64,000 nt of DNA from Oscillospiraceae bacterium (lineage in GTDB: Bacteria > Bacillota > Clostridia > Oscillospirales > Acutalibacteraceae), in contig CADCLS010000003.1 of NCBI GenBank assembly GCA_902802375.1, forward strand, positions 36,392-100,391, in the 5' to 3' direction. The notes beneath the pieces were generated by a model. The model had not been told where the DNA came from and did no database searches. It saw only the letters and a list, made by a program, of their open reading frames with translations. The position numbers were made by a program, and so were the translations under genes. Shown here piece after piece: positions 43,426 through 51,721 of this stretch. Within the stretch, counting starts at the first letter, position 1, and each line of letters begins with the position of its first letter.

Positions 43426-44235
43426 ATGAATAAAGAAATAGAAAACCGTTTTTTAAAACATTTTGAGAGCATTAAAGAAAGCTCTTTGAACGACAAAACG
43501 ATATACAAATTTGAAGGCGATGAATTTGTTGATGAAGACATCTTCAATAATGAAAATTCCAAAGATACAAGTTTACATTTAGATTTGTTACCTCAGCCAT
43601 TTGTTGGTGATGTTAAAAATGCTAAAATTATTATTTGCTCATTGAATCCGGGATTTGACAAAGAAAATTATAATGACGAAGAATACATAAAAGAACACAT
43701 TAAGGAACAATTTAGTCAAGATGAGCACCCGTCTATGTTTTGGCTTGAAAATGATGAAAATATCAAAAATACAGGCGGTGCCAAATGGTGGCGTGGAAAA
43801 CTGAATCAAAAAAATAAAACAGCTTCGCTTGTATATAATATTGCACAAGAATACAATAAAGAAAATCCAGATGAAAAAATAGAAGCTGTTTTTGAGTGGC
43901 TTTCTAAAAATATGGCGGCAATCGAGTTGTTTCCATATCATTCAAAATCCTTTAAAAAGAGTCTTACAAATTGTAAAAGCACACGAATTATTAGGGATTA
44001 TGTGCATGAATTGATTAAAAATGAAGAAAATGACAAAAAACTGATTTGTTTTACAAGATCTTTCAATTTATGGGGAAAGGACGGTAAATCCGTCAGTGAT
44101 ATTGCAGACGGGAAATATGTTATTTGTGCGGGAAGCCCTCGGTGCGTAACCTTTAATGTTACAAAAGACCTTGGCAAAAGGATTCTTGAATATATTGGAG
44201 AACTTACCAGTGATTTTAAAGAACCACTTAACTAA
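43426..44235 (+). CDS. UDG-superfamily-like protein (divergent)
   Basis: The 269-residue protein has DLLPQPFVGDVKNAKIIICSLNPGFDKENY, resembling the motif-A region (GxxPG-like) of uracil-DNA glycosylase superfamily proteins, then WWRGKLNQ, AAIELFPYHSKSF and KLICFTRSFNLWG. Catalytic residues cannot be assigned with certainty. The gene is AT-rich. ATG follows agagaggaaaaac. The convergent metallophosphoesterase gene ends directly behind, sharing the terminator. Confidence 0.5.
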   Translation: MNKEIENRFLKHFESIKESSLNDKTIYKFEGDEFVDEDIFNNENSKDTSLHLDLLPQPFVGDVKNAKIIICSLNPGFDKENYNDEEYIKEHIKEQFSQDEHPSMFWLENDENIKNTGGAKWWRGKLNQKNKTASLVYNIAQEYNKENPDEKIEAVFEWLSKNMAAIELFPYHSKSFKKSLTNCKSTRIIRDYVHELIKNEENDKKLICFTRSFNLWGKDGKSVSDIADGKYVICAGSPRCVTFNVTKDLGKRILEYIGELTSDFKEPLN

Positions 44236-44257
44236 ATATAATAATAGCCACACATCA

Positions 44258-44300
44258 ATACCGGCGGACTGCCCTTTAAACAGTCTGCCGGTATTTTTTG
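44258..44300. terminator. Shared terminator of convergent genes
   Basis: ATACCGGCGGACTG (44258-44271) pairs with CAGTCTGCCGGTAT (44281-44294), followed by TTTTTT. It covers the last codons of the leftward phosphoesterase gene. Confidence 0.8.
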
Positions 44301-44860
44301 TCCTCGGAGATAATTTCTTCAAGCGTGCGGGGTGTATAGTTCATATACGGCATCATAGCGCCTACGTTTATAAAGTTTCCGTTTGGTGTGCCGTAGCCGG
44401 TGTAATTTTCGAGTATGCTCTTTCGCATATCTTTTAAGTATTCGTAGTCTTGTTTTTGATGAACGTGCCCGTAAAGCATATATGAGTTTTCGGCTGATCC
44501 CGCCCTGAAAAACGGGATAGGGTAATGGCAAAGCGTAAGGTGATGCCCGCTATCTTTTATCTCTTTAAAAGGTGTGATTTCCGAAAACAGTCGCTTTGTA
44601 GCAGGGCTAAACTGTTTAGGATCGTGGTTGCCTACTATCAGCACTTTGTTGCCGTTAAGTTGCTCTACGTAAAAAGCCCAATTTTCCTCTTTAATCCATA
44701 TAAAATCGCCGAGAATATAAACGGTGTCTTCGGGCTTTACGCGACTGTTCCAGTTCTCAATTATAGCCCTGTTCATTTCATCTATATCCTTAAATGGGCG
44801 TTTATCAAGATAAATTATGTTTGCGTGTCCAATATGTAAATCAGAAATATAGAAGTTCAT
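44276..44860 (-). CDS. Metallophosphoesterase
   Basis: The 194-residue protein has the calcineurin-type motifs FYISDLHIGHANII, VYILGDFIW, VLIVGNHDPKQ, LCHYPIP and YGHVHQK, all metal ligands in place. This compact variety (YfcE/MPE type) cleaves phosphodiesters or phosphomonoesters; substrate unknown. It is the last gene of the AAA+ operon and overlaps the 110-residue gene by ATGA, which argues for joint function. Confidence 0.85.
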   Translation of the reverse strand: MNFYISDLHIGHANIIYLDKRPFKDIDEMNRAIIENWNSRVKPEDTVYILGDFIWIKEENWAFYVEQLNGNKVLIVGNHDPKQFSPATKRLFSEITPFKEIKDSGHHLTLCHYPIPFFRAGSAENSYMLYGHVHQKQDYEYLKDMRKSILENYTGYGTPNGNFINVGAMMPYMNYTPRTLEEIISEDKKYRQTV

Positions 44861-45189
44861 AATGTTTTCGCCTCACGGTACACCTGATACATATACCCTA
44901 GTCCGTACGGGTTACCGTAACAAAGTATTCCCCATGTATCAGGAATTTTCCCCTGCACGGCGCTGCGCTTTTCCGGATCGCTTATTACAGCATATGTAAG
45001 GTCACATCCAGTTTCAAGGGGAAACGAATTGCCGGTTTGCTCATCAAAGATAATAAACCCAACGGTTTTTTCAGCGTTCTTAAATACAAGATCGGCGGTG
45101 CAGTCCGAATTTTCCGCTTCCTCAAAGCCCCGGCACAGACACCACATTTTTACGGCGTTTATAAGTTTGTTTTTCTCTTCAGTTTTCAT
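44857..45189 (-). CDS. Hypothetical 110-residue protein of the AAA+ operon
   Basis: A small alpha/beta protein with CTADLVFKNAEKTVGFIIFDEQTG and TWGILCYGNPYGLGYMYQVYREA. The central beta hairpin with spaced D and E residues is compatible with a small restriction-endonuclease-like fold, but I cannot confirm a PD-(D/E)xK site. It has an ATGA overlap with the phosphoesterase and starts 9 bp after the RecF-like gene. Confidence 0.6.
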   Translation of the reverse strand: MKTEEKNKLINAVKMWCLCRGFEEAENSDCTADLVFKNAEKTVGFIIFDEQTGNSFPLETGCDLTYAVISDPEKRSAVQGKIPDTWGILCYGNPYGLGYMYQVYREAKTL

Positions 45190-45198
45190 GCTCGCTCC

Positions 45199-45906
45199 TC
45201 ATTTTATAAATATAATCTGTCTATTTATAAGTTCTCTGTTTTCTTTCAAGATTTTTCTGTCTTTCTCACTTAAATTTTTAATAAACAGTGGTTTGCCTTC
45301 ATGGTGAATATTTACTGTGCTTTTAAATTCGTCCCAAAACCGCACAGTATCAACAAAGGACAGTATAGGGCTTTTTAAATCGGGTGAAAGGGTGCGGTAG
45401 GTAAGAAAGTGTTTAAGTGCTCGGCGAAAGGTTGGGGTAACACTCATACCGTCGGTCAGTTTACAGAGCTCGCCCGGGGCATAGTATTTTTCCTCACACA
45501 GATACCGTTCCAAATCAAAAGGCGCATTTTCATAATCCGGAAAATCGGAGAAGCACAGCCGTATCTCTTCTTCACATTGCCGGATTGCCGAAAAGTAACC
45601 CGACTGTGAAGCGGTTTCAAACCGGTTTAGCGGTATGGCGTTTACAGTCGGCACATACCGCCTGCCGCACGATTCTATTTTATATAGTGCGTTTTCTGTT
45701 ACCACTTCGGCATAAAGCCTTGTGCTTTTGTTTCTTTTCGGCGGTCTGCCCCGGCTTTTATCCGTAGGACAACCGAACAGAAGCCGGACGGCGGATAGTA
45801 GATCGTCTGCAAAATCTGTGTTTACTGTGCCAATATCCGCCGTAAAGGTATTATCTAACCGCTCGATTTCGCCGAAGTTTTCAATCAGTAGTCGTTTAAT
45901 ATACAT
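45199..45906 (-). CDS. RecF/SMC-like N-terminal domain protein without Walker A
   Basis: The 235-residue protein begins MYIKRLLIENFGEIERLDNTF, the usual start of AAA_23/RecF/SMC-head ATPases, but the segment where GxxGxGKS should be reads GTVNTDFADDLLSAVRLLFG, so the P-loop is gone. The rest is helical without signature or Walker B motif, and it ends near where the first coiled coil would begin. It is complete (own SD, stop before the next gene) rather than a fragment, and probably plays a structural role with the AAA+ protein 7 bp upstream. Confidence 0.6.
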   Translation of the reverse strand: MYIKRLLIENFGEIERLDNTFTADIGTVNTDFADDLLSAVRLLFGCPTDKSRGRPPKRNKSTRLYAEVVTENALYKIESCGRRYVPTVNAIPLNRFETASQSGYFSAIRQCEEEIRLCFSDFPDYENAPFDLERYLCEEKYYAPGELCKLTDGMSVTPTFRRALKHFLTYRTLSPDLKSPILSFVDTVRFWDEFKSTVNIHHEGKPLFIKNLSEKDRKILKENRELINRQIIFIK

Positions 45907-45913
45907 TTTACCA

Positions 45914-47941
45914 CTACTGACACTGGAAACCGATTGCCGGCTTCGGTTGTTCGGTTTTTATAAGCGGCGCTTCAATATCCGAAATTTCGAGCGTTTGCAG
46001 TTCTTTGAGTGTTAAATCGGCATCGTTCATTTTTGCGATTCGGCTTGCCTGATTCATCTTTGAAAGTTCAATAAGATTGCGCACGTATCTGCCGTTTCCA
46101 AAGCCGGTATGTTGCCTTGCGTCTTCAAAAATGGTATTAAGTTTCCCGAGTGCCTCATCGGTGAGTATAACGCCCTTATCTTTGCCTATTAGTCCGGCAA
46201 TTTTGCATAGCTCGTCGGCGTTATAATCGGCAAACGGAACGTGAAAAGCTATTCTTGAGCGAAGCCCCGGATTTTTATCCAAAAACCGCTCCATTTCCTC
46301 GGGGTAGCCCGCAAATATCACCACAAGGTCCTCGCGGCGATTTTCCATTTCCTGCACTATGGTATTTATCGCCTCGTCGCCAAATGAGCCGCCACGGTCA
46401 TCTACAAGCGAATACGCCTCGTCAATAAAAAGCACGCCGCCCATAGCGGTTTTGAATTTATCTTTCACTATCGAAGCCGTCCAGCCGACGTATTTGCCCA
46501 CAAGGTCGCTTCTGCCTACCTCTACAAGATGCCCTTTTGAAAGCAGACCGTTTTCCTTCATAATGCGGGCAAACAGGCGAGCCACCGTGGTTTTAGCCGT
46601 GCCGGGATTACCAGTAAACACCATGTGCATAGCCGGGCGGTCCTGCTTGATGCCTTTATCCTTATAAATCCGCTGTATTTTATAGTAATTAAGTGCCTTT
46701 TCTATAACCGATTTGGCTTCGCTTAGCCCTATCATTTTGCTTAATTCGTCATAGGCGTTGCCTCTGGCGACTTCCTTCTTGGCTTCATTACTGCAAACCG
46801 AAATACCCTTATACTGCGGATAAACCGAGGTTTTCATTTTGCTGTTGTACCAGTTATCAAACATATTGCGAAGCTCTTCGGGTAAATACTTCTTGTCTTC
46901 CTCTAAATCTTTATAAAGTTTTTTATCGGGCCTTATATGGCAATCTTTACACATCATTTTGAGATAACCAATAGAGTTTTCCATGTCGGCAAGGTCTTCT
47001 TTTATCTCGACAATTCCCATACTGCCGAGATTTTCATAAAACATGGCTTTCTTTTTCTCGCAGGCACGGGGGAAGCATAACACTGTTAATACTTGATTGC
47101 GATATTTTATCATCGCTTCGCAGATGGCGGATATAGTTTCCATTTCGCTGTTTGCATAGTTGTTATCCTCATCGGAATCGTCGCACGCCATATAGCGCAC
47201 CACGATAGCACCTTCGGTACAACTTTTATATATTGCATCATAAACTATTCTCGCAAAACTCTGTCCGGGTTTGAAATCAAGAAAACAATACCGTCGGCTT
47301 TTTATACGATTATTGTCATAGAGTGCCTGAAGCAGGGTACGATATAGCGATTTTCTTGTGTCACGATCATCGGTTTCAATAATATAGTGCACAGGATGTC
47401 CAAACGCTTTGCAGTTCGGTTTTCCCGCATATATTCTGTCAAGTTCCGGGCCTAATGTTTCCCGTGCGAGAAGCTCTTTTGAAGTTTTATAAAGCAAAGT
47501 TTTATTTCCCTTATTGCTTAACAGGTTTTCACCGTAATTTATTCCGCGAAATCCTCTGTCTCCTAATTTATCAAGCCCGAACTGCTCAAGGACATCATCA
47601 TCCTCACTAATAAAGTTATTGTGGTCAGCCATACTAAGCATATTTCGTATAGTGTTAAAGGTTACTTCACTCACAACGGGCGTATCGGTGGCAACACCAA
47701 GATATTTAAAAAATGACTGTGATGATTTAACTGCATCGATTGATTCATACGAAATAATACCGCACAAAATGTTGTCATCAATCCCAGCAATAAAGCAGTA
47801 ATTTCCTTTCTTATCGTGGCTGTTATAATCTTCGGCTTTCTCCGCCAACAGCCGGACGCGTTCTTGTTTTATTCGCCTGTCGTTGTTTTCCTCCGCCCAT
47901 TTTTCGTTCTCAAGCATGGCATTAACTTTATAAAATAACAT
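45914..47941 (-). CDS. AAA+ ATPase, CbbX/SpoVK type with degenerate first AAA module
   Basis: 675 residues. The C-terminal half (about 385-660) is an intact CbbX/SpoVK-type AAA+ module: YDELSKMIGLSEAKSVIEKAL, Walker A FTGNPGTAKTTVAR, VGKYVGWT, Walker B GGVLFIDEAYSL, sensor-1 VVIFAGYPEEM and Arg finger NPGLRSRI. The N-terminal ~380 residues include a second, decayed AAA-like region (CFLDFKPGQSFARIVYDAI, VLTVLCFPRACEKK) without a P-loop. CbbX-like proteins remodel or activate partner proteins, and related modules occur in type VII secretion and defence. ATG 47941 follows gggaggt. It heads a four-gene operon. Confidence 0.85.
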   Translation of the reverse strand: MLFYKVNAMLENEKWAEENNDRRIKQERVRLLAEKAEDYNSHDKKGNYCFIAGIDDNILCGIISYESIDAVKSSQSFFKYLGVATDTPVVSEVTFNTIRNMLSMADHNNFISEDDDVLEQFGLDKLGDRGFRGINYGENLLSNKGNKTLLYKTSKELLARETLGPELDRIYAGKPNCKAFGHPVHYIIETDDRDTRKSLYRTLLQALYDNNRIKSRRYCFLDFKPGQSFARIVYDAIYKSCTEGAIVVRYMACDDSDEDNNYANSEMETISAICEAMIKYRNQVLTVLCFPRACEKKKAMFYENLGSMGIVEIKEDLADMENSIGYLKMMCKDCHIRPDKKLYKDLEEDKKYLPEELRNMFDNWYNSKMKTSVYPQYKGISVCSNEAKKEVARGNAYDELSKMIGLSEAKSVIEKALNYYKIQRIYKDKGIKQDRPAMHMVFTGNPGTAKTTVARLFARIMKENGLLSKGHLVEVGRSDLVGKYVGWTASIVKDKFKTAMGGVLFIDEAYSLVDDRGGSFGDEAINTIVQEMENRREDLVVIFAGYPEEMERFLDKNPGLRSRIAFHVPFADYNADELCKIAGLIGKDKGVILTDEALGKLNTIFEDARQHTGFGNGRYVRNLIELSKMNQASRIAKMNDADLTLKELQTLEISDIEAPLIKTEQPKPAIGFQCQ

Positions 47942-48012
47942 AGTTTTACCTCCCGATTTTTCTACGAGCAAATAATAGCACTTCTTATGCACCAAAAAGG
48001 GGAGGTATGAAA

Positions 48013-48039
48013 AAAGGACCGTGAAAATCACGATCCTTT
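48013..48039 (-). terminator. Terminator between WYL gene and AAA+ operon
   Basis: AAAGGACCGTG (48013-48023) pairs with CACGATCCTTT (48029-48039); read leftward it ends in TTTTTT. It separates the WYL gene from the AAA+ operon. Confidence 0.8.
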
Positions 48040-48061
48040 AGCAGTTTTATTCTGTTTTTAG

Positions 48062-49045
48062 TTATTTGTTGTACTTGTTGGCAGCGTTTTGCAGATTTTC
48101 AGTTATCTTATCTACTAATAATTTAGGAAAAACAACCTTTACATAGTTTATATACTGCATCGCCCAGTGTTCCATGGCAAGCAGGCTTACTTTTACGGAA
48201 ACCTTAAGAGTTTTTTCATCCTCTTTAATAATGCGGATGTCTTTTCCGAACCAGTCGATTATCTGGTCGATTATGTCCGCATCAGCTAAAAACTCAACCG
48301 TTTCGGGTTTATCGGTATACATATACGGAAAAGCGGTGGCGAGCTCCTTGTAGTTTATGCCGTGCTCAAAACCGGGATTTGAGGTTATGGGAGTAAGCTT
48401 TTCTTCACGAAGCGACATATCGGTAATGCGGTCAAGGCGGTAATAAACCATATTTTTCCAGTATTCATCCCGCGCCATAAGATAATACCGCTGATTATGC
48501 AGAATAAGCTGATACGGGCTGACGTTATGCGTATGTGTGCGGTGAAGTTTTTTATCCGCACCGAATTTGTTATACTCAAAACGGATCTGTTTTTTGTTTT
48601 CTATCGCCTCGTCAACGATTTCAATATTATAAAAAAGCGCCTGGTTTTCGGTTTTGTCCCAATCGTTTACGGTATGGATGTGTTTAACGTGGGACATAAA
48701 ATACTGGCTTGAAAGAGAACAGAGTTTTTCTATCAAGTCCTTTGAGTATTTAGGTGCAATATGTTTGCTCGAAAGCACGCCGTCTATAAGCACACGAAGC
48801 TCCGATTCGGTAAAATCGCGGCTGTCAAGATAACTGCCGGCGCGGCTTGACTCAATTTCAAAACCGGCTTCTTTAAGTAGCGATATATTACGGCTTATCG
48901 CTTTGCGCTCGATATCAATGCCGTAATCGCCGAAAAGATAATCGGCGATATCCTCCTGCTTTAAGGGATGGTCGCAGTCACTGTATTTCTCGAATATCTG
49001 TAATATACGCAAAAGCGCGAGTTTTTTCGGCTCTAAACCTTCCAT
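48062..49045 (-). CDS. WYL-domain transcriptional regulator
   Basis: The 327-residue protein has an N-terminal winged helix (LALLRILQIFEKYSDCDHPLKQEDIADYLF...RKAISRNISLLKEAGFEI) and a WYL domain (NVSPYQLILHNQRYYLMARDEYWKNMVYYRLDRI, about 180-215), ending with a WCX-like C-terminal region. WYL regulators sense nucleic-acid-type ligands and frequently control phage-defence operons. Its position right upstream of the AAA+ operon on the same strand, but separated by a terminator, suggests it regulates that operon. SD acggaggg before the ATG. Confidence 0.88.
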   Translation of the reverse strand: MEGLEPKKLALLRILQIFEKYSDCDHPLKQEDIADYLFGDYGIDIERKAISRNISLLKEAGFEIESSRAGSYLDSRDFTESELRVLIDGVLSSKHIAPKYSKDLIEKLCSLSSQYFMSHVKHIHTVNDWDKTENQALFYNIEIVDEAIENKKQIRFEYNKFGADKKLHRTHTHNVSPYQLILHNQRYYLMARDEYWKNMVYYRLDRITDMSLREEKLTPITSNPGFEHGINYKELATAFPYMYTDKPETVEFLADADIIDQIIDWFGKDIRIIKEDEKTLKVSVKVSLLAMEHWAMQYINYVKVVFPKLLVDKITENLQNAANKYNK

Positions 49046-49174
49046 ATTAGCCCTCCGTAAACTTTATTGTTTTTATTGTACTATATTCGGTACATAAAAT
49101 CAATAGGCACTTTTCACGGTATGCGACATTTTCGGTGCATTAAGTTTTATATAATACACGCCGGAGATGATAGC

Positions 49175-49513
49175 ATGTATGAAGTAAATCTGCCGTCATT
49201 AAAATGGTTTATGTTCGGGAATGTTTACACCGGCTCGCTCGGCACCGATCCTGCACGGGGGTGCCTAAGCGCGACAACTCTTAATTACCGTGTTCATGTC
49301 ATGGGCGGCGCTCTTTGTGTAGAATGTTGGTTTGAGCTTCCTTGGAATGCTGTTTATAACTCAAGTGAAATGGTATTAGGCCGATTTGAAGCATCGGATT
49401 TTGGTATTGAAGTAGCCGGGAACTGGATACGTTCAAAGTTTGTGATTTCGGATGAAACTACACCCGCTTTGCCACCAACCGCCAAAGGACTGACAGAAGG
49501 AAAAAAAGAATAG
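49175..49513 (+). CDS. Small hypothetical protein
   Basis: 112 residues from ATG 49175 (SD cggaga); the frame extends upstream to 49067 without support. Sequence features: VNLPSLKWFMFGNVYTGSLGTDPARGCLSATTLNYRVHV and ECWFELPWNAV, likely a beta-rich domain. I have no family name. It diverges from the WYL gene and ends with an AGCAGAGG/CCTCTGCT hairpin (49512-49535). Confidence 0.6.
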   Translation: MYEVNLPSLKWFMFGNVYTGSLGTDPARGCLSATTLNYRVHVMGGALCVECWFELPWNAVYNSSEMVLGRFEASDFGIEVAGNWIRSKFVISDETTPALPPTAKGLTEGKKE

Positions 49514-49547
49514 CAGAGGAAAAAGCTCCTCTGCTATGCAATGCGAG

Positions 49548-50732
49548 TTAATCAAAATACCCTTTATATTCAATTTTCAAATCGCTGGTTGGGAACAAGT
49601 GATTATATAGTTCTATAAAATAATCGTCGGTCATACTTGCAATATAATCTACAACGATTTGATTCGGCTCTTCGCTTTCATAGGGGCTTACGCGGCTATA
49701 ATGTGACTTATTAACATAATCAATATGATGCTTGTAAATCAACGAATCGGTGTTTTTGCTTTCAAGGTCATTTAAGAGTTTCTCATACACCGCTTTTATC
49801 ATCGGCTTAACGGTGGTATTAAGGGTGTGGGAAATTTTTTTGTTGTTATAAATCAGTTCGTAGTTATCCGCTTTTGCCTTTTTTAGCGCGGCGAAATGCT
49901 CGGCATCCATTTTGATATACGGCTTACCGTAACTGTTTTCAATGATGTTTACAACAAGATTGTTTATTATCTCGGCGTTTATCACCCCGATAGCGCCGCC
50001 CGCATAATCGGTATCCGCCAAAAGCCCGGCGCGCTCGGCATCCTGCCGGTCCTTGCCGAGGTAAGCGATAATATCCGAAATACGCACAACGCACCCTTCA
50101 AGCGTGGAAGGCACCAGATTTTCGATATTGCTTTTATCTATGTAGCAACTCTCGATTTGCGCGTCAAATTCGGTAAAACTGTCAAGCTGCTTCGGGCGGT
50201 ATTCGGCGAGTTCTAACTCGCCGTCGTGCGCCGCAATGCCGGATAGCGTTTGCAGCGTTATGTTATACGGAAAGATTCTATCGAGCACCCGGACCGAATG
50301 AATATTATGGGCAAAATGCCTGCCGGTATGTGTGAAGTAAACCTCGTCAAGAAAACTCTCACCCGCGTGACCAAACGGAGTATGCCCTATATCGTGACCG
50401 AGCGCGATCGCCTCTATCAGTTCAAGGTTAAGCCCTAACGCCTTGCCGATAGTCCGCGCAATTCGGGAAACGAGCTGAACGTGAAGTCCGCGCCGAGAAA
50501 TATCATCGTTTTTATAAAACGAGAACACCTGCGTTTTATCAGCGTAGCGGTTATAAAAAGGACAGTGAAGTATCTTATCCGAGTCCCTTATAAACGGCGT
50601 GCGAACGGCATCGGGTTTATCGTGCGTATTGTCCCGACGGACAGCGTTCTCATCCGCAAAAGCATAAGGACTTATTTTCCGAAAAGCAATCTTTTCGGCA
50701 ATTTCCGGGCTTAAATTATCATAAACAGGCAT
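49548..50732 (-). CDS. dgt: dGTP triphosphohydrolase-like HD protein
   Basis: The 394-residue protein has the dGTPase HD motifs: RRGLHVQLVSRIARTIGKAL, LGHDIGHTPFGHAGE (HD pair) and AAHDGE..., plus a C-terminal region typical of Dgt. It hydrolyses dNTPs to nucleosides and triphosphate. Element- and defence-associated dGTPases deplete nucleotides during phage infection, and this copy lies within the element, not the host core. ATG 50732 follows gcgaggtg; the upstream in-frame start is not preceded by an SD. It lies 20 bp after the small gene 50753-51004. Confidence 0.88.
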   Translation of the reverse strand: MPVYDNLSPEIAEKIAFRKISPYAFADENAVRRDNTHDKPDAVRTPFIRDSDKILHCPFYNRYADKTQVFSFYKNDDISRRGLHVQLVSRIARTIGKALGLNLELIEAIALGHDIGHTPFGHAGESFLDEVYFTHTGRHFAHNIHSVRVLDRIFPYNITLQTLSGIAAHDGELELAEYRPKQLDSFTEFDAQIESCYIDKSNIENLVPSTLEGCVVRISDIIAYLGKDRQDAERAGLLADTDYAGGAIGVINAEIINNLVVNIIENSYGKPYIKMDAEHFAALKKAKADNYELIYNNKKISHTLNTTVKPMIKAVYEKLLNDLESKNTDSLIYKHHIDYVNKSHYSRVSPYESEEPNQIVVDYIASMTDDYFIELYNHLFPTSDLKIEYKGYFD

Positions 50733-50752
50733 AGTTTCACCTCGCCTATATT

Positions 50753-51004
50753 CTACCACTTTGAAAGTCTGGTTGCAAGATAAAACCCATATTTAAACGC
50801 TTCTGCTTCGGAGACGGAGTTCATTTCGTTTGTGGCGGTATAGTATTTCTCGAACAATTCGGCTTGTTCGGCGCTGAGAGTTACTTCGAGTTTTCCGCGG
50901 TTTTTTGCTACTATACGAAGCAATTCTTTATATTCCTTATTATCCGCAAGAAACTCTTCAACCGGTCGGATATTGCCATACCAGAGGTTTTCAAGTGTTG
51001 TCAT
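50753..51004 (-). CDS. Small accessory protein (DUF6809-like)
   Basis: 83 residues starting TTLENLWYGNIRPVEEFLADNKEYKELLRIV, a pattern I associate with short proteins located next to TnpV in clostridial transposons and conjugative elements. It is all-helical. The start ATG overlaps the tnpV stop by ATGA. Function unknown. Confidence 0.7.
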   Translation of the reverse strand: MTTLENLWYGNIRPVEEFLADNKEYKELLRIVAKNRGKLEVTLSAEQAELFEKYYTATNEMNSVSEAEAFKYGFYLATRLSKW

Positions 51005-51297
51005 GTAAACAACACCTCGCTTTTTACAATCTCTTCGGCACGGTTGCGGATGTTATTCATTAACCTCACCCATTTCATTTGGTCGGTGGCTTTGAGTTGT
51101 TCGGTAATGCCTTCGGCTTGTTTCATTTGATTTACCAGCTGAAAAAGCATTTCTTCGGCTTCGGTATCTACACTTTTGAGGTAGCTATTTAGTGTGCCGT
51201 TCATCCGCATAACATTTATGACGGTTGGTTTGTTTTTCTTCAAATAATCATAATGTCTGCGACCGAAAATTCCTATGCCGTTTAGGTTATCTTTCAT
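51001..51297 (-). CDS. tnpV: TnpV-like transposon-encoded protein
   Basis: 98 residues: IGIFGRRHYDYLKKNKP, LNSYLKSVDTEAEEMLFQLV and QMKQAEGITEQLKATDQMKWVRLMNNIRNRAEEIV match the TnpV family encoded by clostridial mobilizable transposons. Its role is unknown. ATG 51297 follows gggaggt; the upstream part of the frame is ignored. With 50753-51004 and dgt it forms a three-gene leftward operon that begins at the right end of the element. Confidence 0.88.
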   Translation of the reverse strand: MKDNLNGIGIFGRRHYDYLKKNKPTVINVMRMNGTLNSYLKSVDTEAEEMLFQLVNQMKQAEGITEQLKATDQMKWVRLMNNIRNRAEEIVKSEVLFT

Positions 51298-51374
51298 AAT
51301 GCAAAACCTCCCTTGCGGTATCATATTACTACAAAGGAGTTTTAATTTGAAATGTGCGTTTTTAGGTAAAATGT

Positions 51375-51392
51375 GTGCAACCGGTGTGCAAC
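51375..51392. repeat. Arm-type integrase binding site, right
   Basis: GTGCAACCGGTGTGCAAC, identical to 20760-20777, located 120 bp inside the right core. Confidence 0.6.
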
Positions 51393-51490
51393 GGAAACGA
51401 TTTTTTATGATTTTGAGATAATTCTTACTAAGAGAAATTAACATCGAAAAATCCTTTATTTAAGGGCTTTATCGGTGTTTTTGAGCAAAG

Positions 51491-51520
51491 AAAAATCCGA
51501 GTTCGAAAACTCGGATTTTT
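51491..51520 (-). terminator. Element-borne terminator for tRNA-Thr
   Basis: AAAAATCCGAGTT (51491-51503) pairs with AACTCGGATTTTT (51508-51520) around CGAA. It follows the tRNA 3' end directly and has a different stem from the host hairpin at 20661-20694, so the element supplied it. Confidence 0.8.
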
Positions 51521-51530
51521 GGAGCTGCTA
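51513..51530. other. Right attachment core (attR), 18 bp
   Basis: Same 18 bp as 20688-20705. It joins the T-tract of the element's terminator to the 3' end of the tRNA-Thr gene. Confidence 0.8.
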
Positions 51531-51595
51531 ACCAGATTCGAACTGGTGACCTCTTCCTTACCAAGGAAGTGCTCTGCCTACTGAGCCATAGCAGC
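51520..51595 (-). tRNA. tRNA-Thr (anticodon GGT)
   Basis: 76 nt: acceptor GCTGCTA/TAGCAGC, anticodon arm CTTCC-TTGGTAA-GGAAG (GGT), T-arm with GTTCGAATC, CCA encoded. The 3' end carries the integrated element. Confidence 0.95.
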
Positions 51596-51599
51596 ATAT

Positions 51600-51674
51600 T
51601 GGAGCGGGTGATGGGAATCGAACCCACACGACCAGCTTGGAAGGCTGGGATTCTAGCCATTGAACTACACCCGC
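51600..51674 (-). tRNA. tRNA-Gly (anticodon TCC)
   Basis: 75 nt: acceptor GCGGGTG/CACCCGC, anticodon arm CCAGC-CTTCCAA-GCTGG (TCC), T-loop GTTCGATTC, CCA encoded. It is upstream of tRNA-Thr in the same transcript. Confidence 0.95.
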
Positions 51675-51687
51675 AAGCGCGAATATT

Positions 51688-51716
51688 ATAATATCATACT
51701 GTCGCTGTTTAGTCAA
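51688..51716 (-). promoter_or_regulatory. Promoter of the tRNA-Gly/tRNA-Thr pair
   Basis: On the minus strand TTGACT (51711-51716) and TATTAT (51688-51693) are separated by 17 bp, about 14 bp before the tRNA-Gly 5' end. Confidence 0.7.
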
Positions 51717-51721
51717 GCGTT

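Larger units (their letters stand above)
20688..51530. mobile_element. Integrative mobilizable element in the tRNA-Thr(GGT) gene
   Basis: The 18-bp sequence GGATTTTTGGAGCTGCTA occurs at 20688-20705 and 51513-51530. The right copy is the 3' end of an intact tRNA-Thr, the left copy an orphan fragment beside host leuS. Inside each end lies the same 18-bp arm-type repeat (20760-20777; 51375-51392). The content is integrase, excisionase, ParB-like protein, relaxase, MobC, primase-helicase and ~24 kb of cargo. No type IV secretion or coupling-protein genes are visible, so it is mobilizable rather than self-conjugative. Cargo base composition and gene density are patchy, which fits serial acquisition. 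Confidence 0.85.

Noticed and set aside
44857-45189. A confident restriction-endonuclease call for the 110-residue protein
   Set aside because: No complete PD-(D/E)xK motif can be traced; only a loose beta-hairpin resemblance.
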